DNA from: Agrobacterium tumefaciens
GTDB taxonomy: Bacteria; Pseudomonadota; Alphaproteobacteria; Rhizobiales; Rhizobiaceae
Direction of reading: 5' to 3'
NCBI GenBank assembly: GCA_017744915.1
Contig: JAGIAH010000002.1
Coordinates: forward strand, 1-64,000
Length of the DNA stretch: 64,000 nt
The first letter of the stretch is position 1, and every line of letters starts with the position of its first letter. A model generated the notes under the pieces. The model was not told where the DNA came from. It made no database searches and saw nothing but the letters and a program-made list of their open reading frames with translations. Position numbers and translations under genes: made by a program. Shown here in pieces: positions 34,352 through 43,249 of this stretch.

Positions 34352-35404
34352 TTACGCCCAGATATCGCCGATCGTGAACCCTTCAGTGAACGGATCGTCG
34401 TTATCGAGAACGAAGGTGTTGATACCGTAGATCCAGCTTGTGCCGGTGACCGTCGGAACGACGGCGGGTTTGTCCCCGACCTTCGCTTCTTCGACGAGGC
34501 GGCCCGTATAGATGTTGCCGATGATGCCCTCGTGGCGGAAAGGCTTATCGAGCGGAAGTTCGCCCTTCGCGTGGAGAACAGCCATCTTGGCGCAGGTGCC
34601 CGTACCGCAGGGGCAGCGATCGAGTGCGCCTGTCCAGGTTGCGGGGTTGTCCCAGGAGAGTTCGCCCGAGGCCATCGTCACGACGTTTTTCCAGTCCGCG
34701 TTCGGATTGCTGCTCGGCCCTGAAAGCTGGGAAATGGTGATGCCGATGCCCGGATAGTCGGGATGCGATACCGGCAGTTGCTCGGATGCGGCGTGGCGGA
34801 TCATCGCGGAGATGCGGGCGATTTCGCTGCCATGTTCGGGGATCAGCTCTAGCCCCTTGAACTGCCTGACATCCGCAATGGCGTAGAACATCCCGCCCCA
34901 GCCAACATCGACCCGCACCTTGCCGAGATGGGGAACGTCGATTTCGGCATCCAGATGGGCGGCGAAGGCGGGCACATTGCGGAAGGTGACGTTCTTGACC
35001 TTGCCGTTGCTGCATTCGGCCGAGACGCGGATCAGGCCGGCCGGCGCTTCGAGCGTGAGTTCGGTTACCGGCTCCTTCATGGGAAGCATGCCCATTTCCA
35101 GCAGAACAGTTACGACCGAAATGGTATTGCCGCCGGACATGACCGGATATTCGACCTGCTCCATGATGATGTAGCCCGCATCCGCTTCCGGATGTGACGG
35201 CGGTACGATGATGTTACAGCAGTGAGCCGGATAGCCGCGCGGTTCGCGAAGCATCAGCTTGCGCAGTTGATCGTCATTCGCTTCCAGCCATTTCATCTTT
35301 TCGTAGACGGAATTGCCGGGGATATTCGGTACGCCGCCGGTTATGACCCGCATGGGGGTTCCGGCATGGGTGTCGACGGCATGTATCGTACGTTTGAAAG
35401 CCAT
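34352..35404 (-). CDS. Proline racemase superfamily enzyme with a Ser-Cys active site
   Basis: A 350-aa enzyme; the ATG at 35404 has AGGAGG seven bases upstream. It resembles proline racemase, 4-hydroxyproline 2-epimerase and trans-3-hydroxy-L-proline dehydratase. The first catalytic position, Cys in the common MCGH motif, is Ser here (VMSGGNTISVV near residue 90), while the second keeps Cys in DRCPCGTGTCAK near residue 265. Ser-Cys members are a known minority in this superfamily, with epimerase or dehydratase activities, so the product is uncertain. Its position upstream of DAO-type oxidase and semialdehyde dehydrogenase genes fits conversion of L- to D-hydroxyproline or dehydration to a pyrroline. 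Confidence 0.83.
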   Translation of the reverse strand: MAFKRTIHAVDTHAGTPMRVITGGVPNIPGNSVYEKMKWLEANDDQLRKLMLREPRGYPAHCCNIIVPPSHPEADAGYIIMEQVEYPVMSGGNTISVVTVLLEMGMLPMKEPVTELTLEAPAGLIRVSAECSNGKVKNVTFRNVPAFAAHLDAEIDVPHLGKVRVDVGWGGMFYAIADVRQFKGLELIPEHGSEIARISAMIRHAASEQLPVSHPDYPGIGITISQLSGPSSNPNADWKNVVTMASGELSWDNPATWTGALDRCPCGTGTCAKMAVLHAKGELPLDKPFRHEGIIGNIYTGRLVEEAKVGDKPAVVPTVTGTSWIYGINTFVLDNDDPFTEGFTIGDIWA

Positions 35405-35507
35405 GAGAATCCTCCTGTAGGCCTTTCGATTTCAAATAGTATCCATCAGGCCGTTTGGGCTGCGCGACTGAAGACGGCGCTGCACGGTCGGGCCGGACGG
35501 TCCGTCG

Positions 35508-36842
35508 TCAATGTTTCAGCGAGCCAGCGCGATGCAGGTCCATCGCGCGGGTTTCCGGCGCCATTGCCAGGCTCACCACCAGTCCAACCATCGAGATGCC
35601 GAAAGCCACGAACATCGTATGCGCTATGCCGATCGAACTCAGCGCCAGCGGGATCAGATAAGTACCGATCGCAGCGCCAATCCTTGACAGGGAGGTTGCC
35701 AATCCGACCGCGGATCCGCGAATTTCCGTGGGAAACAATTCGTTGGGATAGACATATTCCAGAACCTGGGCGCCGCCGATGAACAGGGCATAGGCGCCGA
35801 ACAGGAAAAGGGTAAGCATCGACGGACCATCGGGAAACACGCCCAGCAGCAGCAGGGCGAGACCCGACCACAGGAAGCTGTGAATGAGAAGCTTTCTGCG
35901 GCCAAGCGGATCGATGAGCTTCACCGCCAGCAGGCAGCCGAGAACGAAAATCATCGTGATCGCGACCGAGCCCCAGGACGCCCAGTCGCCCACCAGACCC
36001 ATGGCATGGAGGATCCTCGGGGCGAAGGCATAAATTGCGAACTGAGGTACGATCGCGCAGGTCCAGAAGACGGTCACGAAGAAAATCCGCCTGCCATAGG
36101 CGCTGTGGAACAGCGACCAGGCGGATACATGGCTCTCGGGCGCATTTTCCGAGATATTCTCGACGGAATAGTCTTCGCCATAGACCCTTTTGATGACCTG
36201 ATCGGCTTCCTCCACGCGTCCCTTGCTCAAGAGCCAGCGTGCCGATTCAGGTGTGCCTGCACGCAGGGTCAGGAAGATGAAGCCGGGAACGGCAGCACTT
36301 GCGAGCGCCCAGCGCCAGGCGTCTTCCCCTGCATTGCGCATGATGAGTTCGCCGACGATATAGGCGGCGGCCGCACCGACGAACCAGATCATGACGAGAC
36401 TGGCAAGAAGTGGCCCACGATGTTTCTTGGGAAGAAACTCCGCCAGCAGCGATGTGGCAAGCGGATGGTCTGCCCCGATGGCGACACCCAGAAGCAGCCT
36501 CAGCACGATGAGCATCCAGGCGGCAGTGACCCAGAATTGCGCGGCGGAGAAGATCGCGAGCGCGGCAAGAACGAGAAGATAAAGCGTCTTGCGGCCGATC
36601 TTATCGGTGAAAATACCGCCTATGAAGCCGCCAAAAAACATTCCGATCAGGGATGACGCAGCAACCATGCCCTCTTCGAAGGTCGTGAGGTTCAACGCTG
36701 CGTTCATTTGCACCATGACGACGCCGATAATACTCAGAACATAACCATCGAGAAACGGTGCTGCAGAGGAATATACGGTCAGGCGTTTGTGAAAACTGTT
36801 CAGCGGAGCATCTTCGAGAGATACTCTGGTCCTATGTAGCAT
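35508..36842 (-). CDS. MFS transporter (sugar/metabolite:H+ symporter-like)
   Basis: A 444-aa membrane protein with about twelve hydrophobic helices; the ATG at 36842 follows GGAGG by six bases. MFS motifs include the loop GGIFTDKIGRKTLY between helices 2 and 3, PESARWLLSKGR after helix 6, and NELFPTEIRGSAVG with LATSLSRIGA in the second half. This resembles the metabolite:H+ symporter group that takes up organic acids and aromatic or betaine-like compounds. It is the first gene of the minus-strand catabolic cluster and is divergent from the GlxA/AraC regulator, which probably controls it. It gives a second uptake route besides the nearby ABC transporter. Confidence 0.85.
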   Translation of the reverse strand: MLHRTRVSLEDAPLNSFHKRLTVYSSAAPFLDGYVLSIIGVVMVQMNAALNLTTFEEGMVAASSLIGMFFGGFIGGIFTDKIGRKTLYLLVLAALAIFSAAQFWVTAAWMLIVLRLLLGVAIGADHPLATSLLAEFLPKKHRGPLLASLVMIWFVGAAAAYIVGELIMRNAGEDAWRWALASAAVPGFIFLTLRAGTPESARWLLSKGRVEEADQVIKRVYGEDYSVENISENAPESHVSAWSLFHSAYGRRIFFVTVFWTCAIVPQFAIYAFAPRILHAMGLVGDWASWGSVAITMIFVLGCLLAVKLIDPLGRRKLLIHSFLWSGLALLLLGVFPDGPSMLTLFLFGAYALFIGGAQVLEYVYPNELFPTEIRGSAVGLATSLSRIGAAIGTYLIPLALSSIGIAHTMFVAFGISMVGLVVSLAMAPETRAMDLHRAGSLKH

Positions 36843-37236
36843 CAAATTCCTCCCCGACCAAAGACACGTCTTCAATCGAACTTAAACTGGCAATCACATT
36901 GCCCGGCGATACGGATGAGCTCGAGAAATTCCTCAATTTCCGGCTCTTAAATGCTGACATTTCAGGGGGGCAGTGCGCTATAACGGGAGTGACCAATAGT
37001 GTCTCGTTTATGCCATCTGTTGCATCAAAAACCGACCTGTCGCGGGACCTCCGACAGGCTCGCAGCCCTGGATTGAAAGGGGATTTGCTGAACATGTGCT
37101 CCTGATCGCAAATGGTTGTGGGCGATGAGACGACCTTGCCGCGTTTGCAAAAGAACTTGCTAGAGGCGGCTGAAATGTTCTATTTTTAGGAATTATATTG
37201 CGATTGGGACGCACTTAGTGCGGCGGAGGTTCGGCA
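36843..37236. promoter_or_regulatory. Divergent control region of the catabolic cluster
   Basis: A 394-base gene-free region between the MFS gene (minus) and the GlxA/AraC regulator (plus). It must hold both promoters. I see no compelling open frame and no perfect palindrome; the regulator start has GGAGG upstream. Confidence 0.45.
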
Positions 37237-38325
37237 ATGACAGAATTCCCGACTATAGTGGATGACGAGGCCTGCGAAGCAGAGCCATTTTTTTTGCATG
37301 AGACTGACGACCCGTCCGCAGCCAATTCCGGCCATCCGGATCTGCGCGTGGCATTCGTGCTGATGAACCAATTCACGCTGGCTCCGGTCGCGGGATTTGT
37401 GGACTCGTTGCGTTTTGCCGCCGACAAGTCGTTTCGCAGCCAGCAGATTTATTGCCAATGGGACTGGATGACCTGCAACGACCAGCCCGTTACCGCAAGC
37501 TGCGGCATGCCGATAGTCCCGACCAGACCGCTCGATCTCAGCGCGAATTACAATTATGTCGTCATCGCTGGCGGATTGCTGAGCGAGACCCGTAATCCTC
37601 CGGAGTGGTTGCTGGATTCCCTGCGTGTTCTCTACGCCAAGGGAACGCCGATCATCGCGCTCTGTTCAGGCTCCTTCGTGCTTGGAAAGGCCGGACTGCT
37701 GGATGGGCATCGCTGCGCCGTGCATTTCACGATCCGGGATGAGTTCGTTCAACGTTTTCCGGGTGCGACAGCCATGGTCGACAAGACCTTCATCGATGAC
37801 GGACGCATCATCACCTGTCCCGGCGGACCTGCGATTGATCTTGCCTCGCACCTCATCCGGCGCCATTGCGGCGCTTTAAGAGCCCGCAAAAGCATCGAAT
37901 ATCTGCTGATTGGAGACGAGAGAGGAAAGCAGGCTGGCGGCAGCTCGACACCGGATTCCTCGGAAACGTCCGTCTATCAAAACGACCTCGTTTTGCGGGC
38001 GATCGGTTACATGAAGGACCACCTCGACGCTAATGGATCGCTCAAGGAAGTAGCGAAGTTCGTCGGAACCCATCCGCGGCAATTACACAGGCTCTTCATT
38101 GCCAACACGAATACGCCGCCCGCAAACTACTGGCGGAAACTCAAGCTCGAACGTGCTCGCAAACTCCTGGCCGATACCAGCATGAACATCACGTCCATCG
38201 GCTTCGAATGCGGGTTTTCCGACGCGTCGCATTTTATCTTGTGGTTCCGAAAACTTTACGGCGAAACCCCGCATGCCTACCGGAAGCGTCGTCACGAGGT
38301 CGAGCGGCTGCTTATCCCCGCCTGA
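37237..38325 (+). CDS. GlxA/AraC-family regulator with DJ-1/PfpI-like sensor domain
   Basis: A 362-aa regulator. Residues about 35-215 form a class I glutamine-amidotransferase/DJ-1-like domain (VAFVLMNQFTLAPVAGFVDS, IIALCSGSFVLGKAGLLDG, CPGGPAIDLASHLIR), in which CSGSF gives the nucleophile-elbow Cys. The C-terminal 100 residues are an AraC-type double helix-turn-helix (LKEVAKFVGTHPRQLHRLF, INITS-like MNITSIGFECGFSDASHF, KLYGETPHAYRKRR). GbdR, CdhR and relatives of this layout respond to glycine betaine, carnitine or other quaternary amines. Placed between the catabolic cluster and the second betaine-type transporter, it is the natural activator of both. Confidence 0.87.
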   Translation: MTEFPTIVDDEACEAEPFFLHETDDPSAANSGHPDLRVAFVLMNQFTLAPVAGFVDSLRFAADKSFRSQQIYCQWDWMTCNDQPVTASCGMPIVPTRPLDLSANYNYVVIAGGLLSETRNPPEWLLDSLRVLYAKGTPIIALCSGSFVLGKAGLLDGHRCAVHFTIRDEFVQRFPGATAMVDKTFIDDGRIITCPGGPAIDLASHLIRRHCGALRARKSIEYLLIGDERGKQAGGSSTPDSSETSVYQNDLVLRAIGYMKDHLDANGSLKEVAKFVGTHPRQLHRLFIANTNTPPANYWRKLKLERARKLLADTSMNITSIGFECGFSDASHFILWFRKLYGETPHAYRKRRHEVERLLIPA

Positions 38326-38815
38326 TCCGGTGCTTGAGGAGATCTTGCGCCTCGCTGCCGGCGTTTATGACATAAACAACATAGCATTGGTCGCTTCCGT
38401 TATAGGCGTGCGGCTCCACAGATGGCAGTTTATTCGCAGGGAGTGGAGTTTGAAACAAGTGCATGAAATCGGTGTCGGTTCTGTAAAATAGTTCGGCTAG
38501 CCAATAGCTTAACGCGGATTGGAGCGCGGGGCCGAACGGCTAAAGCGATTTTTTAAAAAACATGACGGTCATAACCCGAAGACTCAAGGGGTCTTCAGGT
38601 GCGGCTACATCCCGCGTCCGGTCGGCGGCGTGCACAGGCATGTCACGCAATCGGTTGAGAGAGTAAACACCGCAGCATGGTGAGCAGAAAGGATCGGCAA
38701 TTCGGCCGAGACTGCGATTGCTTGCGCCTTGTTATCAACCCTCCAGAAAATTTCGACAGGTGGAGGAACGCGGCGAACCTGTCGTTTGCAATAAAGCCGC
38801 GCAAGAGGGAAGAAC
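38326..38815. promoter_or_regulatory. Leader region of the second betaine-type transporter
   Basis: A 490-base gene-free region. It contains a GAAGAC/GTCTTC hairpin with an adjacent T/A-rich tract (a run of T followed by A near 38550) and the promoter for the transporter. I looked for a known riboswitch and did not recognise one. Confidence 0.35.
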
Positions 38816-39814
38816 ATGAAGAAACTACTTGCTACCACCTGCCTGACCATTGGAGTTTTGCTGAGTTTCGGCGGAGCGAAAGCTGCGGATTGCGGTTCCG
38901 TCTCCATCGTCAGCCTAAGTTGGGCGTCATCCGAACTTCTTGCCTATGTCGATGAATTCATTTTGAAGAACGGCTATGGCTGCGATGCAAGCGTCGTTGT
39001 CGGTGATACCGTGCCGACGCAGACCTCCATGGCGGAACGCGGGCAGCCCGATATCGTATCGGAGTCCTGGACGAGTACGCGTCCTCCGGTCACGCAACAG
39101 GCCATCAAGGATGGCAAGCTCGTCGTTGCCGGCAAGGTCTTCACGGATGGCGGTGTGCAGGGCATCTATGTGCCGAAGTTCCTCATTGAAAAACACCCCG
39201 ACATCAAAACCATTGCGGATGCGCTGAAACATCCCGAGCTCTTTCCCGATCCGCAGGATTCCTCGAAGGCGGCCTGGTATGCCGGCGCGCAGGGCTGGGG
39301 CGCGACTATCTTTGCGACCCAGTATTATAAGGCATATGGGGCAAAGGACGCCGGCTTCAATCTCATCGATAGCGGTTCCGCTGCCGCCCATGACGGCGCC
39401 TTGATCAATGCCTATAACAAAGGTCGCGGCTGGATCGGATATTACTGGGATCCGACGGCTCTGCTCGGGAAATACGACATGGTTCGGCTGTCAGCCGGTG
39501 TTCCCTACGATGCCGCCGAATGGGCGCGCTGCAACGAAGTCGAGAGCTGCCCAGATCCCAAGCCGAATGAATGGCCGACTGACGAAGTCGGAACAGTCGT
39601 GACCAAAGCCTTCGCCGAGCGTGGCGGATCTGCTTATGAGTTTCTGACAAAACGTTCTTGGCCGAACAAGGTCGTGAGCGAGATGCTGGCCTGGATGACG
39701 GACAACCAGGCGACGGGCGCGGATGCGGCGCAGCAGTTCCTCAAGGCCTATGAGCCCGTCTGGACGGCATGGGTTCCCGCAGATGTCGCGGCAAAGGTGA
39801 AGGCCGCCCGCTGA
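38816..39814 (+). CDS. Betaine/proline-type ABC transporter substrate-binding protein
   Basis: A 332-aa periplasmic receptor with a clear Sec signal peptide (MKKLLATTCLTIGVLLSFGG, cleavage near AKA-AD). The mature part matches the partial protein at 2-919 almost block for block: GDTVPTQTSMAERGQPDI, ESWTSTRPP, KHPELFPDPQD and GYYWDPTALLGKYDMVRL. The Trp and Tyr residues in those blocks likely form the aromatic cage for a quaternary ammonium ligand. It is followed by permease and ATPase genes in the same order as the first system. Differences such as ESWTSTRPP against EGWVDLLPD in the pocket region suggest a different ligand range. Confidence 0.92.
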   Translation: MKKLLATTCLTIGVLLSFGGAKAADCGSVSIVSLSWASSELLAYVDEFILKNGYGCDASVVVGDTVPTQTSMAERGQPDIVSESWTSTRPPVTQQAIKDGKLVVAGKVFTDGGVQGIYVPKFLIEKHPDIKTIADALKHPELFPDPQDSSKAAWYAGAQGWGATIFATQYYKAYGAKDAGFNLIDSGSAAAHDGALINAYNKGRGWIGYYWDPTALLGKYDMVRLSAGVPYDAAEWARCNEVESCPDPKPNEWPTDEVGTVVTKAFAERGGSAYEFLTKRSWPNKVVSEMLAWMTDNQATGADAAQQFLKAYEPVWTAWVPADVAAKVKAAR

Positions 39815-39894
39815 GGTAACGGCGGAGCATCCACGCGATGTTCCGCCAGCCCTTCAGGCAAGAAGGCCATGAGTTTCAGGGAAGGCACGACTAT

Positions 39895-40782
39895 ATGGAA
39901 TGGTTTTATCAATTTCCGCAGATGGACAACGAGTCTCTGCGGAACTTCAAGAAGCTGATCGACGAAGGTTTCCTCACGTTCTCGCGCTCCTACGGTGACA
40001 CTATCGAGAGCTTCTTTTCGCCGTTGAATCAGTTTCTGCTCGCATCCGAGCGGTTCATGACGCAGACGCCCTGGCCGATTATCGTCGGGCTTGTTCTCGT
40101 CATCGCCTATGCGGCGAGCCGGAGCGTGAAGCTCGTGCTGGGCTGCTTCCTGATTCTGATGGCGATCGGTTATTTCGGGATGTGGGAAGATGCGATGCGC
40201 ACCATCTCGCTCATCTTCGTCGCCTCCACTCTTTCGGTCGCAATCGGTTTGCCGATTGGCATCCTGATGGCCCGCTCCGACAGGGTGCAGAAGATCGTCA
40301 ATCCCGCCCTCGATATCATGCAGACGCTGCCGAGCTTCGTCTATCTGATCCCCGTCGTCATGATCCTGGGCATCGGGCGTGTCCCCGGCCTGATCGCCGT
40401 CATCATCTATGCCATTCCCCCGATGATCCGTCTGACCAACCATGGCATTCGTCTTGTGGACAAGGATGTGCTGGAAGCTGCGGACGCCTTCGGATCGTCG
40501 GGTTCGCAGAAACTCTTTAAAGTACAGCTGCCTCTTGCTCTGCCGACGATCATGGCCGGCGTCAACCAGACCATCATGATGGCGCTTGCTATGGTTGTCA
40601 TCGCGTCGATGATCGGTGTTCAAGGGCTGGGGCAGCCGGTTCTGCGTGCCATCGTCAACCAATATTTCAGTCTCGGCGCGCTCGGTGGGTTAGCCATTGT
40701 CGGTATAGCGATCATCTTCGATCGAGCTACCCAGGCTTACGGCCGCCGCCTTCAGAAACACCGGGAAGTTTTTCATGGCTGA
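39895..40782 (+). CDS. Betaine/proline-type ABC transporter permease
   Basis: A 295-aa membrane subunit. I place the start at 39895 (MEWFYQFPQMDNES) because the first system has the equal length and the same opening residues; an earlier ATG at 39838 is less likely. Hydrophobic helices and the EAA-type loop (EAADAFGSSGSQKLFKVQLP) are present. Across its length it is highly similar to the permease at 1008-1895, for example IMQTLPSFVYLIPVVM. Its end overlaps the ATPase start by eight bases. Confidence 0.92.
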   Translation: MEWFYQFPQMDNESLRNFKKLIDEGFLTFSRSYGDTIESFFSPLNQFLLASERFMTQTPWPIIVGLVLVIAYAASRSVKLVLGCFLILMAIGYFGMWEDAMRTISLIFVASTLSVAIGLPIGILMARSDRVQKIVNPALDIMQTLPSFVYLIPVVMILGIGRVPGLIAVIIYAIPPMIRLTNHGIRLVDKDVLEAADAFGSSGSQKLFKVQLPLALPTIMAGVNQTIMMALAMVVIASMIGVQGLGQPVLRAIVNQYFSLGALGGLAIVGIAIIFDRATQAYGRRLQKHREVFHG

Positions 40783-41872
40783 GCACACGTTCGGCGGTAT
40801 CAAGATTCGCCACCTTTTCAAGATTTTCGGATCCAATCCCGACGTTTACATCGAAGCCGTCAAGCGCGGCCTCGGCAAGAGCGAACTCAACGAAAAACAT
40901 GGACATGTTCTCGGTCTGAAAGACATCAACATCGAAATTCCATCGGGCCAGATTCAGGTTGTCATGGGGCTTTCCGGTTCCGGCAAGTCGACACTGATAC
41001 GCCACATCAACAGGTTGATCGATCCGACCGCCGGCGAGGTGCTCGTCGATGGCGTTGACGTCGTCAAGATGAACGATGCTGAGTTACGCGACTTCCGCCG
41101 GCATCAGACCGCGATGGTGTTTCAGAAATTCGCTCTGTTGCCGCATCGGACCGTGCTGGACAACACAATATACGGGCTCGAAGTCCAAGGCGTCACCCGC
41201 GTGAAAAGCGTTGACATCGCGATGCGATGGATCGAGCGGGTAGGACTAAAGGGTTTCGAGAAGAAGTACCCCAACCAATTGTCCGGCGGCATGCAGCAGC
41301 GCGTCGGCCTTGCCCGCGCCTTGTCGAACGACGCTCCTGTCCTGCTGATGGACGAAGCCTATTCCGCGCTGGACCCCCTCATTCGCACGGACATGCAGAC
41401 CGTTTTGCTCGATCTGCAGAAGGAGATCAAAAAAACGATCGTGTTCATCACGCATGATCTGGACGAGGCGCTTCGTCTCGGAGACCAGATCGCGATCCTG
41501 CGCAATGGGGAAATCGTCCAGCAGGGGACCAGTCAGGATATCGTGCTCAACCCTGCCGATGACTACGTTGCCAGTTTCGTAAAGGAGGTCAATCGCGGAA
41601 GGGTGATCCGGGTCGAGCAACTCATGGAGCCGCGACACCAGAGCGACGATAACGCGCGCGAAATCTTGAAGCTTGGTACGACGATCGAGGATGCCGCCCG
41701 GCTTATGACAAATTCGGCCAGTGCCGAGGCCGATATCGTTGATGAGACGGGTGCAAGGGTCGGACGTGTCGAGTTCCGCCGTCTTGTCGGTGCGCTGGTC
41801 GGCAGCACGTCCCTTGAGGAGGCGAGTTTCCTGGAAAAAAAACCGGGCTTTGGTGATCGCCGAAGCTCGTGA
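40775..41872 (+). CDS. Betaine/proline-type ABC transporter ATP-binding protein
   Basis: A 365-aa ATPase. Walker A GLSGSGKST, signature LSGGMQQRVGLARA, Walker B VLLMDEAYSALDP and the switch region FITHDLDEALRLGD are intact. The C-terminal 100 residues form a CBS-like tail that is much less like the first system's tail than the ATPase core is, so regulation may differ. The ATG at 40775 overlaps the permease. It converges with the DsbA-like gene after a 65-base gap without a clear terminator. Confidence 0.93.
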   Translation: MAEHTFGGIKIRHLFKIFGSNPDVYIEAVKRGLGKSELNEKHGHVLGLKDINIEIPSGQIQVVMGLSGSGKSTLIRHINRLIDPTAGEVLVDGVDVVKMNDAELRDFRRHQTAMVFQKFALLPHRTVLDNTIYGLEVQGVTRVKSVDIAMRWIERVGLKGFEKKYPNQLSGGMQQRVGLARALSNDAPVLLMDEAYSALDPLIRTDMQTVLLDLQKEIKKTIVFITHDLDEALRLGDQIAILRNGEIVQQGTSQDIVLNPADDYVASFVKEVNRGRVIRVEQLMEPRHQSDDNAREILKLGTTIEDAARLMTNSASAEADIVDETGARVGRVEFRRLVGALVGSTSLEEASFLEKKPGFGDRRSS

Positions 41873-41937
41873 ACATGAGTTCCGTCGCTGTCGAGCTCTC
41901 CATTCCCACCAGGTAGCGCGCCAGGTGGCAACAGAGG

Positions 41938-42558
41938 CTATTTCCTTTCCAGAGCCGCGGCGATCTCGCGCCGCATTGCTTCAAGGCTTGGGGCGCCGGT
42001 AATTTTCTTGCCGTTGATGAAGAATGTCGGCGTACCCTCTACTTTGAAGTCGTCCTGCGCCTGATTGGTAAGCGTCTTGAGGTTGTTTAATACAGATTGG
42101 TCCGCCACCGCCGCATTAAAAGCGTCGCGATCGATTCCCACAGAGGCTGCGATTTCGCGTAACGTCTGTTGCAGATCATTGGAGTTCGCGATCTCGTCCT
42201 GACGGGCGTAGAATCTGTCCAGAACGGGCTTCGGTTGCGGCTGCGTCTCTGCCAGCATGAAAATAACAAGGTCCACATTATTGCGAACCAAAGGCCGGAA
42301 CAGAATTCTAACCTGCCCGCTTTCAACAAATTCCTCCTCGATCTTCGGCGCCGTCTCGTTCCTGTATGTCGCACAGTGAGAACAGGTGGGGGATGAGTAT
42401 TCGATCACCGTTACCGGGGCAGTCGCAGAACCTGCCGGGCGGTCCGCACGGCCGAGCGGTTGCAGGAGATCGGTTGCTCCGGCGGCAAACGGTAAAACGA
42501 GCGCGATACCGAGAATTACCGCGGCACGGCGGATGGGTTTGAATAGCAATGTAACCAT
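41938..42558 (-). CDS. Periplasmic DsbA-like thiol oxidoreductase
   Basis: A 206-aa protein with a signal sequence (AAVILGIALVLPFAAGATD) and a thioredoxin-fold active site CSHC in EYSSPTCSHCATY. The cis-proline loop is VEGTPTFFINGKKITG near the end. DsbA/DsbG-type proteins with CSHC oxidise or isomerise disulfides in secreted proteins. It is 18 bases downstream of the broken ABC ATPase on the same strand, and the multicopper oxidase lies beyond that. A role in maturing or protecting copper-related periplasmic proteins is possible but unproven. Confidence 0.85.
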   Translation of the reverse strand: MVTLLFKPIRRAAVILGIALVLPFAAGATDLLQPLGRADRPAGSATAPVTVIEYSSPTCSHCATYRNETAPKIEEEFVESGQVRILFRPLVRNNVDLVIFMLAETQPQPKPVLDRFYARQDEIANSNDLQQTLREIAASVGIDRDAFNAAVADQSVLNNLKTLTNQAQDDFKVEGTPTFFINGKKITGAPSLEAMRREIAAALERK

Positions 42559-42576
42559 CTTCAGTCCGTCAAAAAC

Positions 42577-43173
42577 TCAATGTCCCAATATCTGACCGAG
42601 GAATGCTCGCGAGCGCTCCGATTGTGGCGCGCTGAAGAAAGCCTTCGGTTCGTTCTGCTCGACGATCTGACCCTGGTCCATGAAGATCACCCGGTCAGCC
42701 ACCGCCTGGGCAAAGCCCATCTCGTGGGTCACGCAAAGCATGATCATCCCTTCTTCGGCAAGCGTGATCATTGTATCGAGTACCTCCTTTATCATTTCCG
42801 GATCAAGCGCGGAGGTGGGTTCATCGAAGAGCATGATCTTCGGCTTCATGCACAATGACCGCGCGATCGCGACGCGCTGCTGCTGGCCGCCTGACAATTG
42901 GCCCGGATATTTGTGTGCCTGATCGGGTATCCTGACCTTCTCGAGGAAGTGCATGGCAAGCTCTTTGGCCTGTTTTTCCGGTATCTTGCGGACCCAAACC
43001 GGGGCAAGGATGCAGTTTTGAAGGATGGTCAGGTGCGGAAAGAGGTTGAAGTGCTGGAATACCATCCCGACTTCACGACGGGCTTCTTCGATTTTCTTCA
43101 GGTCGCTGGAGAGTTCGAGGAGACGACCTCCTATATCGAAGGTTTCCTCGAACTTGCCCGAGAGATAGGGCAT
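42577..43173 (-). pseudogene. 5'-truncated amino-acid ABC transporter ATPase (AapP/GlnQ-type)
   Basis: The 198-aa frame has the C-terminal two thirds of a polar amino-acid transporter ATPase: [20 protein letters not shown], the signature [15 protein letters not shown], Walker [13 protein letters not shown] and [13 protein letters not shown]. The Walker A region is missing. The first 20 or so residues ([18 protein letters not shown]) are unrelated to the family, so the gene was cut near the codon for residue 24 and fused to foreign sequence. It cannot bind ATP normally and is best read as a pseudogene left by a rearrangement. No binding-protein or permease partners lie nearby. Confidence 0.8.
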
Positions 43174-43249
43174 TCGCTCCTGCCGTGATCCGGATCGGGA
43201 AGGAGTGCCGACTCGGTGGGAGCTGGCCCCCCTTTTCCTCCCGCAAATC

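Noticed and set aside
38326..38815. A riboswitch before the second betaine-type transporter
   Set aside because: A short hairpin and an A/T-rich tract exist, but I could not recognise the consensus of any known riboswitch class such as glycine or guanidine.
42577..43173. An intact amino-acid ABC transporter ATPase
   Set aside because: The Walker A motif is missing and the N-terminus is unrelated to the family.
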